A stretch of 64,000 nucleotides of DNA from Glaciibacter superstes DSM 21135 (GTDB taxonomy: Bacteria; Actinomycetota; Actinomycetes; Actinomycetales; Microbacteriaceae), in the NCBI RefSeq assembly GCF_000421145.1, contig NZ_ATWH01000013.1, positions 40,980-104,979 of the forward strand, given 5' to 3'. Position 1 is the stretch's first letter; every line of letters begins with the position of its first letter. The position numbers were made by a program, and so were the translations under genes. Positions 52,392 to 59,828 of the stretch are shown here, one piece after another. Below the pieces are notes generated by a model. It did not search any database. It saw nothing but the letters and a program-made list of their open reading frames with translations, and was not told where the DNA came from.

Positions 52392-53159
52392 TCAGGCTGC
52401 GGGGGAGCCGTGCTCCCAGATCGAGCTCATCTCATCGAACGCACGCTGCATGATTCCGAGCATGGAAGCGTGGGCATCGTCTGCGTTGCCGCGCTGGATG
52501 GCACTGGCGACATCGACATGGCTCTGCAGCGCTTCGTCGTGCGGATGCCGCGGCATCAGCCCGTAGTGCGTGCGGCCGGTGAGCACTTCAGCGACCAGGG
52601 TGTTGAGCTTGGCGAACATCTCGTTGCCAGAACTCGAGAGCACCAGGCGGTGGAACTCAATGTCGAGCACCAGGAAGCCCTCGGCATCGTTCGCTTGTCC
52701 TGCCGCCCACAGTTTGCCGGCGAGCCCCATCAGCTCGCTCGCATTCGCGAGTGGCGCGCGGATGGCCGCAAGCCTGGCCGCTTCCGGCTCGATGGCCGTG
52801 CGCAGTTCGGTGAGGGAACGCAACTGGGCGATACGGCCGGGGGAGGCGAGCCGCCAGCGGATCACCTGCGGGTCGTACAGGTTCCACTCACTGGCCGCGA
52901 GAACCTGCACACCGACCCGTCGCCGTGACGCGACCATCCCCATGGAGGCGAGCACCCGGATTGCTTCACGCACGACGGAGCGGGAGACGCCGTAGCGCTC
53001 CTCGAGTTCCTCAATGCGCATCACGGATCCGCTCGCCAGTTCTCCGGCGCAGATTGCCAGGCCGATGAGGTCGAGAACCTGTGCGTGCAGCCCGGTGAGG
53101 ACGGCACTGCCGTCGTCGAGCGGTATCGATCCCTCCGGCACCAGTGCGCTCTCCGTCAT
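52392..53159 (-). CDS. GntR/FadR family transcriptional regulator
   Basis: 255 residues. N-terminal winged helix ('LEERYGVSRSVVREAIRVL', 'MGMVASRRRVGVQVL') and a C-terminal all-helical FCD domain ('AAIRAPLANASELMG', 'FHRLVLSSSGNEMFAKL', 'SHVDVASAIQRGNADDAHA'). ATG 53159 is chosen from a -10 box 7 nt upstream. Divergent from the CUT1-type importer operon, which it most likely controls in response to a sugar acid. Confidence 0.93.
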   Translation of the reverse strand: MTESALVPEGSIPLDDGSAVLTGLHAQVLDLIGLAICAGELASGSVMRIEELEERYGVSRSVVREAIRVLASMGMVASRRRVGVQVLAASEWNLYDPQVIRWRLASPGRIAQLRSLTELRTAIEPEAARLAAIRAPLANASELMGLAGKLWAAGQANDAEGFLVLDIEFHRLVLSSSGNEMFAKLNTLVAEVLTGRTHYGLMPRHPHDEALQSHVDVASAIQRGNADDAHASMLGIMQRAFDEMSSIWEHGSPAA

Positions 53160-53166
53160 GAGATAG

Positions 53167-53217
53167 ATCATATCGTTACCTAGAAAGGGTTGAATACGTA
53201 TGATTTATTAAGTAACG
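53167..53217. promoter_or_regulatory. divergent gntR / importer promoter region
   Basis: On the minus strand TATGAT (53167-53172) precedes the gntR ATG by 7 nt. On the plus strand TATGAT at 53199-53204 is a candidate -10 for the importer. A palindrome ATACGTAT (53194-53201) and an inverted repeat CGTTAC (53174-53179) / GTAACG (53212-53217) are possible regulator sites. Confidence 0.5.
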
Positions 53218-53296
53218 TCTTGCTTTGAGACAGATGTAAAGATGCGTCGTTGGGGCGTGCGTGGTCACAGCGCGGGCCCAAGAGATTGGAGACACA

Positions 53297-54607
53297 GTGA
53301 AGCGTCATTCAGTTGTGCGGACCGTTGCCATTGCGGCGGCAGCATTCCTCGCCACGGGGGCTTTGGCCTCCTGCAGTGCCGGAGACGGCGACGGCGGCGA
53401 CGGAGCAGACGGAGGCTCGAAGACCCTCAGCGTCACCCTGGTCAACCACGTGTGGACCGACATCATCAAGGAGAAGATCCCGGAATTCGAAGAGGAGACC
53501 GGGATCAAAGTCGAACTGAGCCAGTACGGTGAAGACCAGCTCTCCGACCAGTACAACGTGAAGCTGAACGCCGGTACCAGCGAACTCGACGTCATGATGT
53601 ATCGACCGCTGCAGGAAGGCAAGCAGTTCGCCAAGAACGGATACTTCGCCGATCTCACTGAAGACGTCGAATCCGACAAGGACTGGGACTGGGCCGACTT
53701 CCAGAAGGGCCCGGTCGGCTCGACCACCTACGAGGATCAGGTGGTCGGCGTGCCGATCATCACCGAGCAGGAAGTGCTCTACTACCGCAAGGACCTGCTT
53801 GAGGCGGCGGGCCTCGAGGTTCCGAAGACCATGGACGAGCTCGAAGCGGCGGCCAAGACGATCAAGGAGGCGAACCCGGGTATTGCCGGATTCGTCGCCC
53901 GCACCGGAAAGTCGGCAGCGGTCACACAATTCTCCAGCTTCCTGTTCAGCTTCGGCGGGGACTTCATCGACGAAGACGGCAATGCGGCGGTCAACAGTGA
54001 CGCGGCCAAAGAGGCCTACGCCTTCTACGGCGGCCTGATCCACAACTACGGACCGGAGAATGTCAGCACCGACATGAGCTGGGCCGAGGCTATGGCCATC
54101 TTCACGCAGGGCAACGCGGCCTTCTACACCGAGGCCGACAGCCTGTACAAGAACGCCACAGACCCGGCCAACTCGAAGGTCGCCGACACCGTCGGCTTCG
54201 CACCGATTCCGGCAGGATCCGACGGTTCGAAGGCCTACAACGTGCCGTCGTGGGCGTTGGGCATCAACGAGGCGTCTGAGAACAAGGACGCCGCCTGGCA
54301 GTTCATCCAGTGGGCGACCAGCCAGGACATGACCCTGGAGATCCAGCAGGCCGGCGTTCCGGGTGCCCGTACCTCGGTCTGGAAGGACCCGGCCGGTGTC
54401 GAGACCTACCCCGCCGACCTGGCCGAGGCCATCGCCATCAGCACCGAGAACGGGATCGGGCATGACCGTCCGCTCGTCATCAAGGTGCCGGAGGCACGCG
54501 AGATCGTCGGTGACCCGATCGTGGTTGCGATCACCGGTGGTGACTCAGACGCGGCCGCCGACAAGGCGAACGAAGCGTTCCAGGAACTGCTGGACGACGA
54601 GAAGTAG
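53297..54607 (+). CDS. sugar ABC importer substrate-binding lipoprotein (CUT1 type)
   Basis: 436 residues. Lipobox 'ALASC' with Cys near residue 25 and a Gly/Asp-rich linker; solute-binding fold with 'KTLSVTLVNHVWTDIIKEKI', 'TSELDVMMYRPLQEG' and 'FAPIPAGSDGSKAYN'. GTG 53297 is chosen for GGAG 5 nt upstream and the basic 'MKRHS' start; another GTG at 53261 is in frame. Neighbours (gntK, dgoD) suggest an aldonate or related sugar as cargo. A strong hairpin after the gene probably raises its level relative to the permeases. Confidence 0.9.
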   Translation: MKRHSVVRTVAIAAAAFLATGALASCSAGDGDGGDGADGGSKTLSVTLVNHVWTDIIKEKIPEFEEETGIKVELSQYGEDQLSDQYNVKLNAGTSELDVMMYRPLQEGKQFAKNGYFADLTEDVESDKDWDWADFQKGPVGSTTYEDQVVGVPIITEQEVLYYRKDLLEAAGLEVPKTMDELEAAAKTIKEANPGIAGFVARTGKSAAVTQFSSFLFSFGGDFIDEDGNAAVNSDAAKEAYAFYGGLIHNYGPENVSTDMSWAEAMAIFTQGNAAFYTEADSLYKNATDPANSKVADTVGFAPIPAGSDGSKAYNVPSWALGINEASENKDAAWQFIQWATSQDMTLEIQQAGVPGARTSVWKDPAGVETYPADLAEAIAISTENGIGHDRPLVIKVPEAREIVGDPIVVAITGGDSDAAADKANEAFQELLDDEK

Positions 54608-54612
54608 TCGAA

Positions 54613-54662
54613 AACGGATGATCGGCACCTGCCGCGCCCGCGGGCGGTGCCGGTCATCCGTT
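54613..54662. terminator. hairpin between binding-protein and permease genes
   Basis: AACGGATGATCGGCACC (54613-54629) and GGTGCCGGTCATCCGTT (54646-54662) pair over 17 bp with one G-U. It starts 5 nt after the stop codon. As in many sugar importers, it may act as partial terminator or mRNA stabiliser. Confidence 0.75.
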
Positions 54663-54704
54663 GCCCGTGCCATCCGTTCCATGCCCGTACCCATTGCGAG
54701 GTGA

Positions 54705-55676
54705 ATGATGACCGTTCCGGTCACCGCTGAGTCCACCGGAAAACCGGCTGCCCCATCGGGCTGGACGCCCCAGAAACCCACACCGTGGGCCTCCTTCTCG
54801 AACTGGGCGAACCGCCATCGCAAGTGGGTGTTCGCCTCGCCGGCGATGATCTTCGTCGCCCTGCTGATCGCCGTTCCCATCGTCTGGACGATTTACCTCA
54901 GCCTCACCGACAGCGAAGGGTCGGTTCGCGCCAAGGCTGAGTTCATCGGCTTCGAGAACTACCTCGAGGTGCTCGGTGACACCGAGCGCTTCTGGCCGGC
55001 CGTCTGGCGCACCTTCTACTTCACCGGCGGCGCGCTCGCAGCAGAACTGGTGCTCGGTATGGCGATAGCGCTGCTGCTCTGGCGCCCGTTCAAGGGCGAG
55101 AAATGGGTGCGCGTCGCCATCCTGCTCCCGCTGGTGGCAACACCGGTCGCAGTCGGAATGATGTGGCGGCTGATCTTCGACCCGAACATCGGCTTCGCCA
55201 ACCAGGTCCTGAACTGGCTCGGCCTGCCCTCGCAGCCGTGGTTGTCGGGAGAGCACACCGCGCTTCCGACCCTGATCTTCGTGGACGTCTGGCAATGGAC
55301 GCCGATGATCGTGTTGATCCTGCTCGCCGGCCTGACGTCGCTCTCCGACGAACCTGACGAAGCGGCACGCATCGACGGAGCCAACTCCTGGCAGCGGTTC
55401 TGGTTCGTCACGCTTCCGCTGCTTCGAGCGACCGTGATCGTCGCCATCGTGCTGCGCGGCATTGACGCGCTCAAAACGTTCGACATCCTGTATGCCACGA
55501 AGGGGAAGGGAGGCGGCTCATTCCACGAGGTCGAGACGCTGAACGTCTACGCGTACGGGCTCAGCTTCGACTACAACGACTACGGCATAGCCTCAACCGT
55601 GCTCATCCTGTTCTTCCTCCTCATCATCGCTCTGATGTGGATCGTGACCTTCCGCAGAAAGGGGGACCGGTCATGA
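54705..55676 (+). CDS. sugar ABC importer permease (MalF-like)
   Basis: 323 residues, six to seven transmembrane segments after a Pro-rich cytoplasmic start. EAA loop 'DEAARIDGANSWQRFWFVTLP' is seen as 'EAARIDGANSWQRFW' near residue 225. ATGs at 54705 and 54708 are both possible. Stop overlaps the next ATG (ATGA). Confidence 0.93.
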   Translation: MMTVPVTAESTGKPAAPSGWTPQKPTPWASFSNWANRHRKWVFASPAMIFVALLIAVPIVWTIYLSLTDSEGSVRAKAEFIGFENYLEVLGDTERFWPAVWRTFYFTGGALAAELVLGMAIALLLWRPFKGEKWVRVAILLPLVATPVAVGMMWRLIFDPNIGFANQVLNWLGLPSQPWLSGEHTALPTLIFVDVWQWTPMIVLILLAGLTSLSDEPDEAARIDGANSWQRFWFVTLPLLRATVIVAIVLRGIDALKTFDILYATKGKGGGSFHEVETLNVYAYGLSFDYNDYGIASTVLILFFLLIIALMWIVTFRRKGDRS

Positions 55677-56545
55677 CCGACACCCTGACTCGCCCCGCTT
55701 CCCCCGCCGTGCCGGTGCGCAGCTCGCGGCGCCGGAAGCCACGCGCCTACCAGATCTTCCGCGTGGTCATCCTGACCGTGGTCGTGCTGTTGTTCATCGC
55801 GCCGCTGGCCTGGATGCTGATCGCTTCGCTCAAGACGAACGTCGACATCTACGACGCGAGCAAGACGTTCCTGTTCACACCGACGCTCGAGAACTACGAC
55901 AACGTGCTCAGCCGGAACAACTACTTCGAGTTCATCTTCAACAGCTTCTGGGTGGCGTTCTGCGCCACGGTGCTGTCGATGATCCTCGGTGTTCCCGCCG
56001 CATACGCCATGAGCAGGTTCACGATGCACCGCTCGGCACTCGTCGTTCTGATGGCGCGGATCATCCCGGGCGTCAGTCTGCTGGTGCCGTGGTACTTCAT
56101 CTTCGCGAACCTGCGGCTGGTCGGTGGGTACGAGGTGCTGATCCTCTCGCACATGTTCGTGTCGTTGCCGCTGATCGTCTACATCATGATGAGTTTCTTC
56201 GACTCGATGCCGCTCGAGTTGGAGGAGCAGGCGCAGGTGGACGGACTCACGCCCATCGGTGCATTCAGGCGGATCACCCTGCCGCTCTCTATTGCCGGGC
56301 TGGCGACCTCCGGCATCCTGTCGTTCATCTTCTCGTGGAACAACTTCATGTTCGCTCTGGTGCTGTCCGGGGCCAATACCAAGACTCTGCCGGTCGCCAT
56401 CTTCAATTTCGTTTCCTATGCGAGCATCGACTGGGGCAGCCTGATGGCCGCCGCCGTTGTTGTCACCGTCCCGATCATGGTGATTGCCCTCTTCACCCAG
56501 AAGTACATCGTGTCCGGTCTCACCGCCGGCGCGACGAAAGGCTAG
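55673..56545 (+). CDS. sugar ABC importer permease (MalG-like)
   Basis: 290 residues, six transmembrane segments; EAA loop 'LEEQAQVDGLTPIGAFRRI' and 'SWNNFMFALVLSGANTKTL' near the C-terminus are typical of MalG-like subunits. ATG 55673 overlaps the MalF-like stop. No ATPase gene follows; gntK begins 3 bp later. Confidence 0.93.
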   Translation: MTDTLTRPASPAVPVRSSRRRKPRAYQIFRVVILTVVVLLFIAPLAWMLIASLKTNVDIYDASKTFLFTPTLENYDNVLSRNNYFEFIFNSFWVAFCATVLSMILGVPAAYAMSRFTMHRSALVVLMARIIPGVSLLVPWYFIFANLRLVGGYEVLILSHMFVSLPLIVYIMMSFFDSMPLELEEQAQVDGLTPIGAFRRITLPLSIAGLATSGILSFIFSWNNFMFALVLSGANTKTLPVAIFNFVSYASIDWGSLMAAAVVVTVPIMVIALFTQKYIVSGLTAGATKG

Positions 56546-56548
56546 TCC

Positions 56549-57052
56549 ATGGCAGAGCAGTCCCTCCCGCCGATCATCGTCATGGGCGTGTCCGGTTCCG
56601 GCAAGACCACGATCGGGGTCCTCCTCGCCCGGCGCCTCGGCGTGCGGTTCGTTGACGGCGATGACCTCCACTCCGCTCGGAACAAGGAATGGATGGGGTC
56701 AGGGCACGCGCTCTCGGACGAGCTGCGGCAGCCCTGGCTTCACGCTGTCGGTGCCGTGTTGGAGGGAGCGGACGGCGGCGTGGTCGTCGCCTGCTCCGCT
56801 CTGAAACGCGCCTACCGCGACCTGCTGCGCGAGCACGCACCAGACCTCGTGACGGTATTTGCACAAGGCGGTCAAGAACTCATCCACGAACGGATGCTGC
56901 AGAGAGATCACGAGTACATGCCGGCGTCGCTGCTGCAGACGCAGTTCGACGACCTCGAGGAGCCCACTGCGGACGAAGCGGCCATCACGGTCGACATCGG
57001 CGAGACCCCAGAGCAGATCGTGCACCGCGTCATCGAAAGCCTGAACAGATGA
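56549..57052 (+). CDS. gntK: gluconokinase
   Basis: 167 residues, normal for the GntK family. Walker A 'GVSGSGKTTIGVLLARRL', then 'FVDGDDLHSARNKEWMGSG', 'VVVACSALKRAYRDLLR' and 'MPASLLQTQFDDLEEP' are all family hallmarks. It phosphorylates gluconate to 6-phosphogluconate for Gnd (36297-37754). In operon with the importer; stop overlaps the next ATG. Confidence 0.95.
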   Translation: MAEQSLPPIIVMGVSGSGKTTIGVLLARRLGVRFVDGDDLHSARNKEWMGSGHALSDELRQPWLHAVGAVLEGADGGVVVACSALKRAYRDLLREHAPDLVTVFAQGGQELIHERMLQRDHEYMPASLLQTQFDDLEEPTADEAAITVDIGETPEQIVHRVIESLNR

Positions 57053-58203
57053 CTGCCGTGACCGTCACCAGGGTAGAGACGTTTCTCGTCGCACCGCGGT
57101 GGCTGTTCGTGCGAATCGAGACCAGCGACGGTGTGGTCGGGTGGGGTGAGGCGAGCCTGGAAGGACATTCGGACGCCGTGCGCACCGTTGTCGACCAGTT
57201 CGCCGAGTACCTGGTCGGCAGTGATCCAGCGCGCATCGAAGACACCTGGCAGGTACTGACCAAGAGCGGTTTCTACCGCGGCGGCGCCGTTTTTGCCAGT
57301 GCGGTCTCCGGCGTCGACCAGGCGCTCTGGGACATCAGGGGCAAGTCCCTCGGGGTACCAGTGCACGAGCTGCTCGGCGGGGCCGTGCGCGACCGCATCC
57401 GCGTGTACGGGTGGATCGGCGGCGATGAACCGAACGACGTGGCCGCCGCTGCGGCTGCGCAGATCGAAGCCGGCCTCACCGCGGTGAAGATGAACGCGTC
57501 GGGGAAGATGGGCCGCATCGGTTCCATCTCGGAGATAGACGGGGTACTCGAACGGGTGAGCGCGGTGCGCGAGGTGCTCGGAGCAGATCGCGACGTCGCC
57601 GTGGACTTCCACGGGCGATTCACTCTCGCCAATGCCCGGCGCATCGCTCCACTGCTTGAACCGCTTCGCCCCTTCTTCATCGAAGAACCAGTCGTTCCGG
57701 AGAACTCGCACCTGATCGGCCAGCTGGTACAGGGGACATCCGTGCCCATCGCCACCGGGGAACGCCTCTACAATCGTCAGGAATTCCTGCCCGTGTTGCA
57801 GGCCGGCATCGCGGTCGCGCAACCCGACCTCGCTCACGCGGGCGGTATCTCAGAGGTACGCCGCATCGCCGCCCTCGCCGACACGTTCGACGTGCAGCTG
57901 GCACCGCACTGCCCGCTCGGTCCGCTGGCACTGGCCGCCTGCCTGCAGGTCGGCTTCGGTACGCCGAACTACCTGATTCAGGAGCAGAGCATCGGCATCC
58001 ACTACAACCGGGGCGCTGAGGTTCTGGACTACGTGCTCGATGCGGCGCCGCTCGACTTCGCCAGTGGCAGCATCGAGCGACTCACCGGCCCCGGCCTCGG
58101 CATCGAGATAGACGAAGCGGCCGTGCGGGCAGCGGATGCGCGCGGAAGCTCCTGGCGCTCACCGATCTGGCGTCACGCAGACGGTTCCCTCGCGGAATGG
58201 TGA
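57049..58203 (+). CDS. dgoD: D-galactonate dehydratase-like enolase superfamily enzyme
   Basis: 384 residues. 'GWGEASLEGHSDAVRTVV', 'KSGFYRGGAVFASAVSGVDQ', metal and acid-base residues in 'VAVDFHGRF' (Asp, His), 'FIEEPVVPEN' (Glu), 'IATGERLYNR' (Glu) and 'LAPHCPLGPLA' (His) match galactonate dehydratase. Product would be 2-keto-3-deoxygalactonate; no dedicated kinase or aldolase for it is here, so kdgK and eda may be shared. ATG overlaps the gntK stop. Related sugar acid dehydratases cannot be excluded. Confidence 0.87.
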   Translation: MTAVTVTRVETFLVAPRWLFVRIETSDGVVGWGEASLEGHSDAVRTVVDQFAEYLVGSDPARIEDTWQVLTKSGFYRGGAVFASAVSGVDQALWDIRGKSLGVPVHELLGGAVRDRIRVYGWIGGDEPNDVAAAAAAQIEAGLTAVKMNASGKMGRIGSISEIDGVLERVSAVREVLGADRDVAVDFHGRFTLANARRIAPLLEPLRPFFIEEPVVPENSHLIGQLVQGTSVPIATGERLYNRQEFLPVLQAGIAVAQPDLAHAGGISEVRRIAALADTFDVQLAPHCPLGPLALAACLQVGFGTPNYLIQEQSIGIHYNRGAEVLDYVLDAAPLDFASGSIERLTGPGLGIEIDEAAVRAADARGSSWRSPIWRHADGSLAEW

Positions 58204-58246
58204 CCTTCGCCGGCCCCGCGTGTCGAAACCGTGGGGCGTCGGATGC

Positions 58247-58428
58247 TAAACTCACAAGCTGAACTTCGGCGAGGGATTCCGCGCTTCATCCGGCATCCGT
58301 TATCGACGCGGCGAAAAGACTTCGGCTTTTCCTCACGCTGACATGCGTTCGAGTTGAACCAGTACACCCCCTGCGGGCATTCCCGCGGAACGAGACCTGG
58401 ACCCGAGCGGTCCGCAAGGAGAAGAATC
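58247..58428 (+). promoter_or_regulatory. promoter and structured leader of rplY
   Basis: TAAACT (58247-58252) is a good -10 box, leaving a leader of about 170 nt. It holds three stems: GAAAAG/CTTTTC closing a C-UUCG-G loop (58313-58331), GCGGG/CCCGC (58373-58386), and GGACC/GGTCC (58399-58413), the last just before the ribosome binding site AAGGAG (58416-58421). Feedback by L25 is possible but unproven. Confidence 0.45.
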
Positions 58429-59046
58429 ATGGCTGACAACAACAAGGTCGCCGCAGAACTGCGCGAGAAATTCGGCAAGGGTTTCGCCCGTCGACTGCGC
58501 GCTGACGGCAAGATCCCGGCCGTCATCTACGGTCACGGCGCAGAGCCGCTGCACGTCGCCCTCCCCGCACACCGCGTCGGCCTGCTGCTGCGCAAGGCGA
58601 ACGCCATCCTCGAGCTCGACCTCGACGGCACCACCCACCTGACCCTGGTCAAGGACGTGCAGAAGGACCCCGTTCGTCAGATCATCGAGCACCTCGACCT
58701 CATCGTCGTCCGCAAGGGTGAAAAGGTCGAGGTCGAGGTTCCCGTGCACCTCGAGGGCGAGACGTACCCCGGAACCATTGCGATGCTCGACCTCAACAAC
58801 CTCAGGCTCCAGGCCGAGGCGACCAACATTCCTGAGCGCATCGTCATCAGCGTCGAGGGACTCGAAGAGGGCACGCAGATTCACGCCAAGGATGTCGAAC
58901 TCCCTTCGGGTTCTGTGCTCGTCGACGACGAAGACCTGCTCGTCGTGAACGTCATCGTTCCGTCCGCAGGGCGCGGCGAGGATGAGGAAGAGTCCGAAGC
59001 CGCCGAGGAGACGACCGAAGCCGCTCCTGCTGAGGCGGCCGAGTAG
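58429..59046 (+). CDS. rplY: 50S ribosomal protein L25, long (Ctc) form
   Basis: 205 residues. The L25 domain has 'FGKGFARRLRADGKIPAVIYGHG', quoted here in part as 'RRLRADGKIPAVIYG', and 'ILELDLDGTTHLTLVKDVQ'; the C-terminal beta domain has 'VEVPVHLEGETYPG' and 'PSGSVLVDDEDLLVVNVI', then an acidic Glu/Ala tail. It binds 5S rRNA. ATG has AAGGAG upstream. Followed by pth, a conserved neighbour. Confidence 0.96.
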   Translation: MADNNKVAAELREKFGKGFARRLRADGKIPAVIYGHGAEPLHVALPAHRVGLLLRKANAILELDLDGTTHLTLVKDVQKDPVRQIIEHLDLIVVRKGEKVEVEVPVHLEGETYPGTIAMLDLNNLRLQAEATNIPERIVISVEGLEEGTQIHAKDVELPSGSVLVDDEDLLVVNVIVPSAGRGEDEEESEAAEETTEAAPAEAAE

Positions 59047-59084
59047 CCATTCCCTCCTGGTTCCGCCCGGCGAGGAGTATTCCC

Positions 59085-59669
59085 CTGGACGACAATCTCT
59101 GGCTCGTAGCCGGGCTCGGTAACCCCGGGCCCGGCTACTCCGGCAACCGGCACAATGTCGGCCAGATGGTCCTGGCTGAGCTCGCCGATCGGATGTCGGC
59201 CAACTTCAAGTCCCACAAGACCAACTCCACCGTCGCAGATGGGCGCAGTTTTCCCGGCGGCCCGAAGCTCATCCTGGCCAGGCCGAACACGTTCATGAAT
59301 GTGTCAGGGGGCCCGGTCGCCGCACTTCTGCGGTTCTACTCGCTTGACGCTTCGCGCCTCATCGTCGTGCACGACGAACTCGATGTGCCGTTCGACACCA
59401 TCAAGCTCAAGGCCGGTGGCGGCCACGGCGGCCACAACGGACTGCGTGACATCATCGCCGCGATCGGCACCAACGAATTCGTCCGGGTGCGGGTTGGCAT
59501 CGGTCGCCCGCCTGGCCGACAGGATGCGGCTGACTACGTTCTGCGCGACTTCGGATCGAGTGAGCGTTCTGCTTTGCCGAACCTGCTTTCTGATGCGGCC
59601 GACGCGGTCGAGCTCATCGCCGCAGAGGGCCTGACCGCTGCCCAGCAGAAGTTCCACAGCCCTGCCTGA
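59085..59669 (+). CDS. pth: peptidyl-tRNA hydrolase, apparent CTG start
   Basis: 194 residues. It frees tRNA from peptidyl-tRNA. 'LVAGLGNPGPGYSGNRHNVG' holds the catalytic His, 'LARPNTFMNVSGGPVAALL' and 'VVHDELDVPFDTIKLKAGGG' follow. No in-frame ATG, GTG or TTG exists between the end of rplY and the conserved N-terminus. CTG at 59085 has GAGGAG at 59072-59077, 7 nt upstream, and is the best start. The first ATG (59166) would remove the catalytic His. Confidence 0.93.
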   Translation: MDDNLWLVAGLGNPGPGYSGNRHNVGQMVLAELADRMSANFKSHKTNSTVADGRSFPGGPKLILARPNTFMNVSGGPVAALLRFYSLDASRLIVVHDELDVPFDTIKLKAGGGHGGHNGLRDIIAAIGTNEFVRVRVGIGRPPGRQDAADYVLRDFGSSERSALPNLLSDAADAVELIAAEGLTAAQQKFHSPA

Positions 59670-59697
59670 CCCGCCTCGCTCCTCGCCCGGAGCTGAA

Positions 59698-59776
59698 CCA
59701 TTCGACGGAGATATCGGCCTAAGTCGGCCGAATCAGGTCGAAACCGTGGAATCTGCGCAAAATCTCCGTCGAACGG
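59698..59776. repeat. intergenic palindromic element, family B copy 2
   Basis: Arms CCATTCGACGGAGAT (59698-59712) and ATCTCCGTCGAACGG (59762-59776) with a 49-nt centre, the same arm length and spacing as copy 1 at 28093-28171. The single asymmetric base in the arms shows it is in the opposite orientation. It lies between pth and mfd. Confidence 0.85.
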
Positions 59777-59816
59777 TCGACGGCGGGACGTCGAACGAGT
59801 GTCGGCGCGCAGTGCG

Positions 59817-59822
59817 TAGACT
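59817..59822 (+). promoter_or_regulatory. -10 box TAGACT, leaderless mfd promoter
   Basis: TAGACT is followed by 6 nt (TACCCG) and the GTG at 59829. Confidence 0.5.
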
Positions 59823-59828
59823 TACCCG

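Noticed and set aside
36297-58203. Sugar-acid region as a recently acquired island
   Set aside because: Base composition and codon use look like the rest of the window and no integrase, tRNA junction or repeat bounds it; tRNA-Gln at 28245 is 8 kb away.
59166-59669. Start of pth at the first ATG
   Set aside because: It would delete the catalytic His and the conserved N-terminal strand, so a CTG start upstream is preferred.
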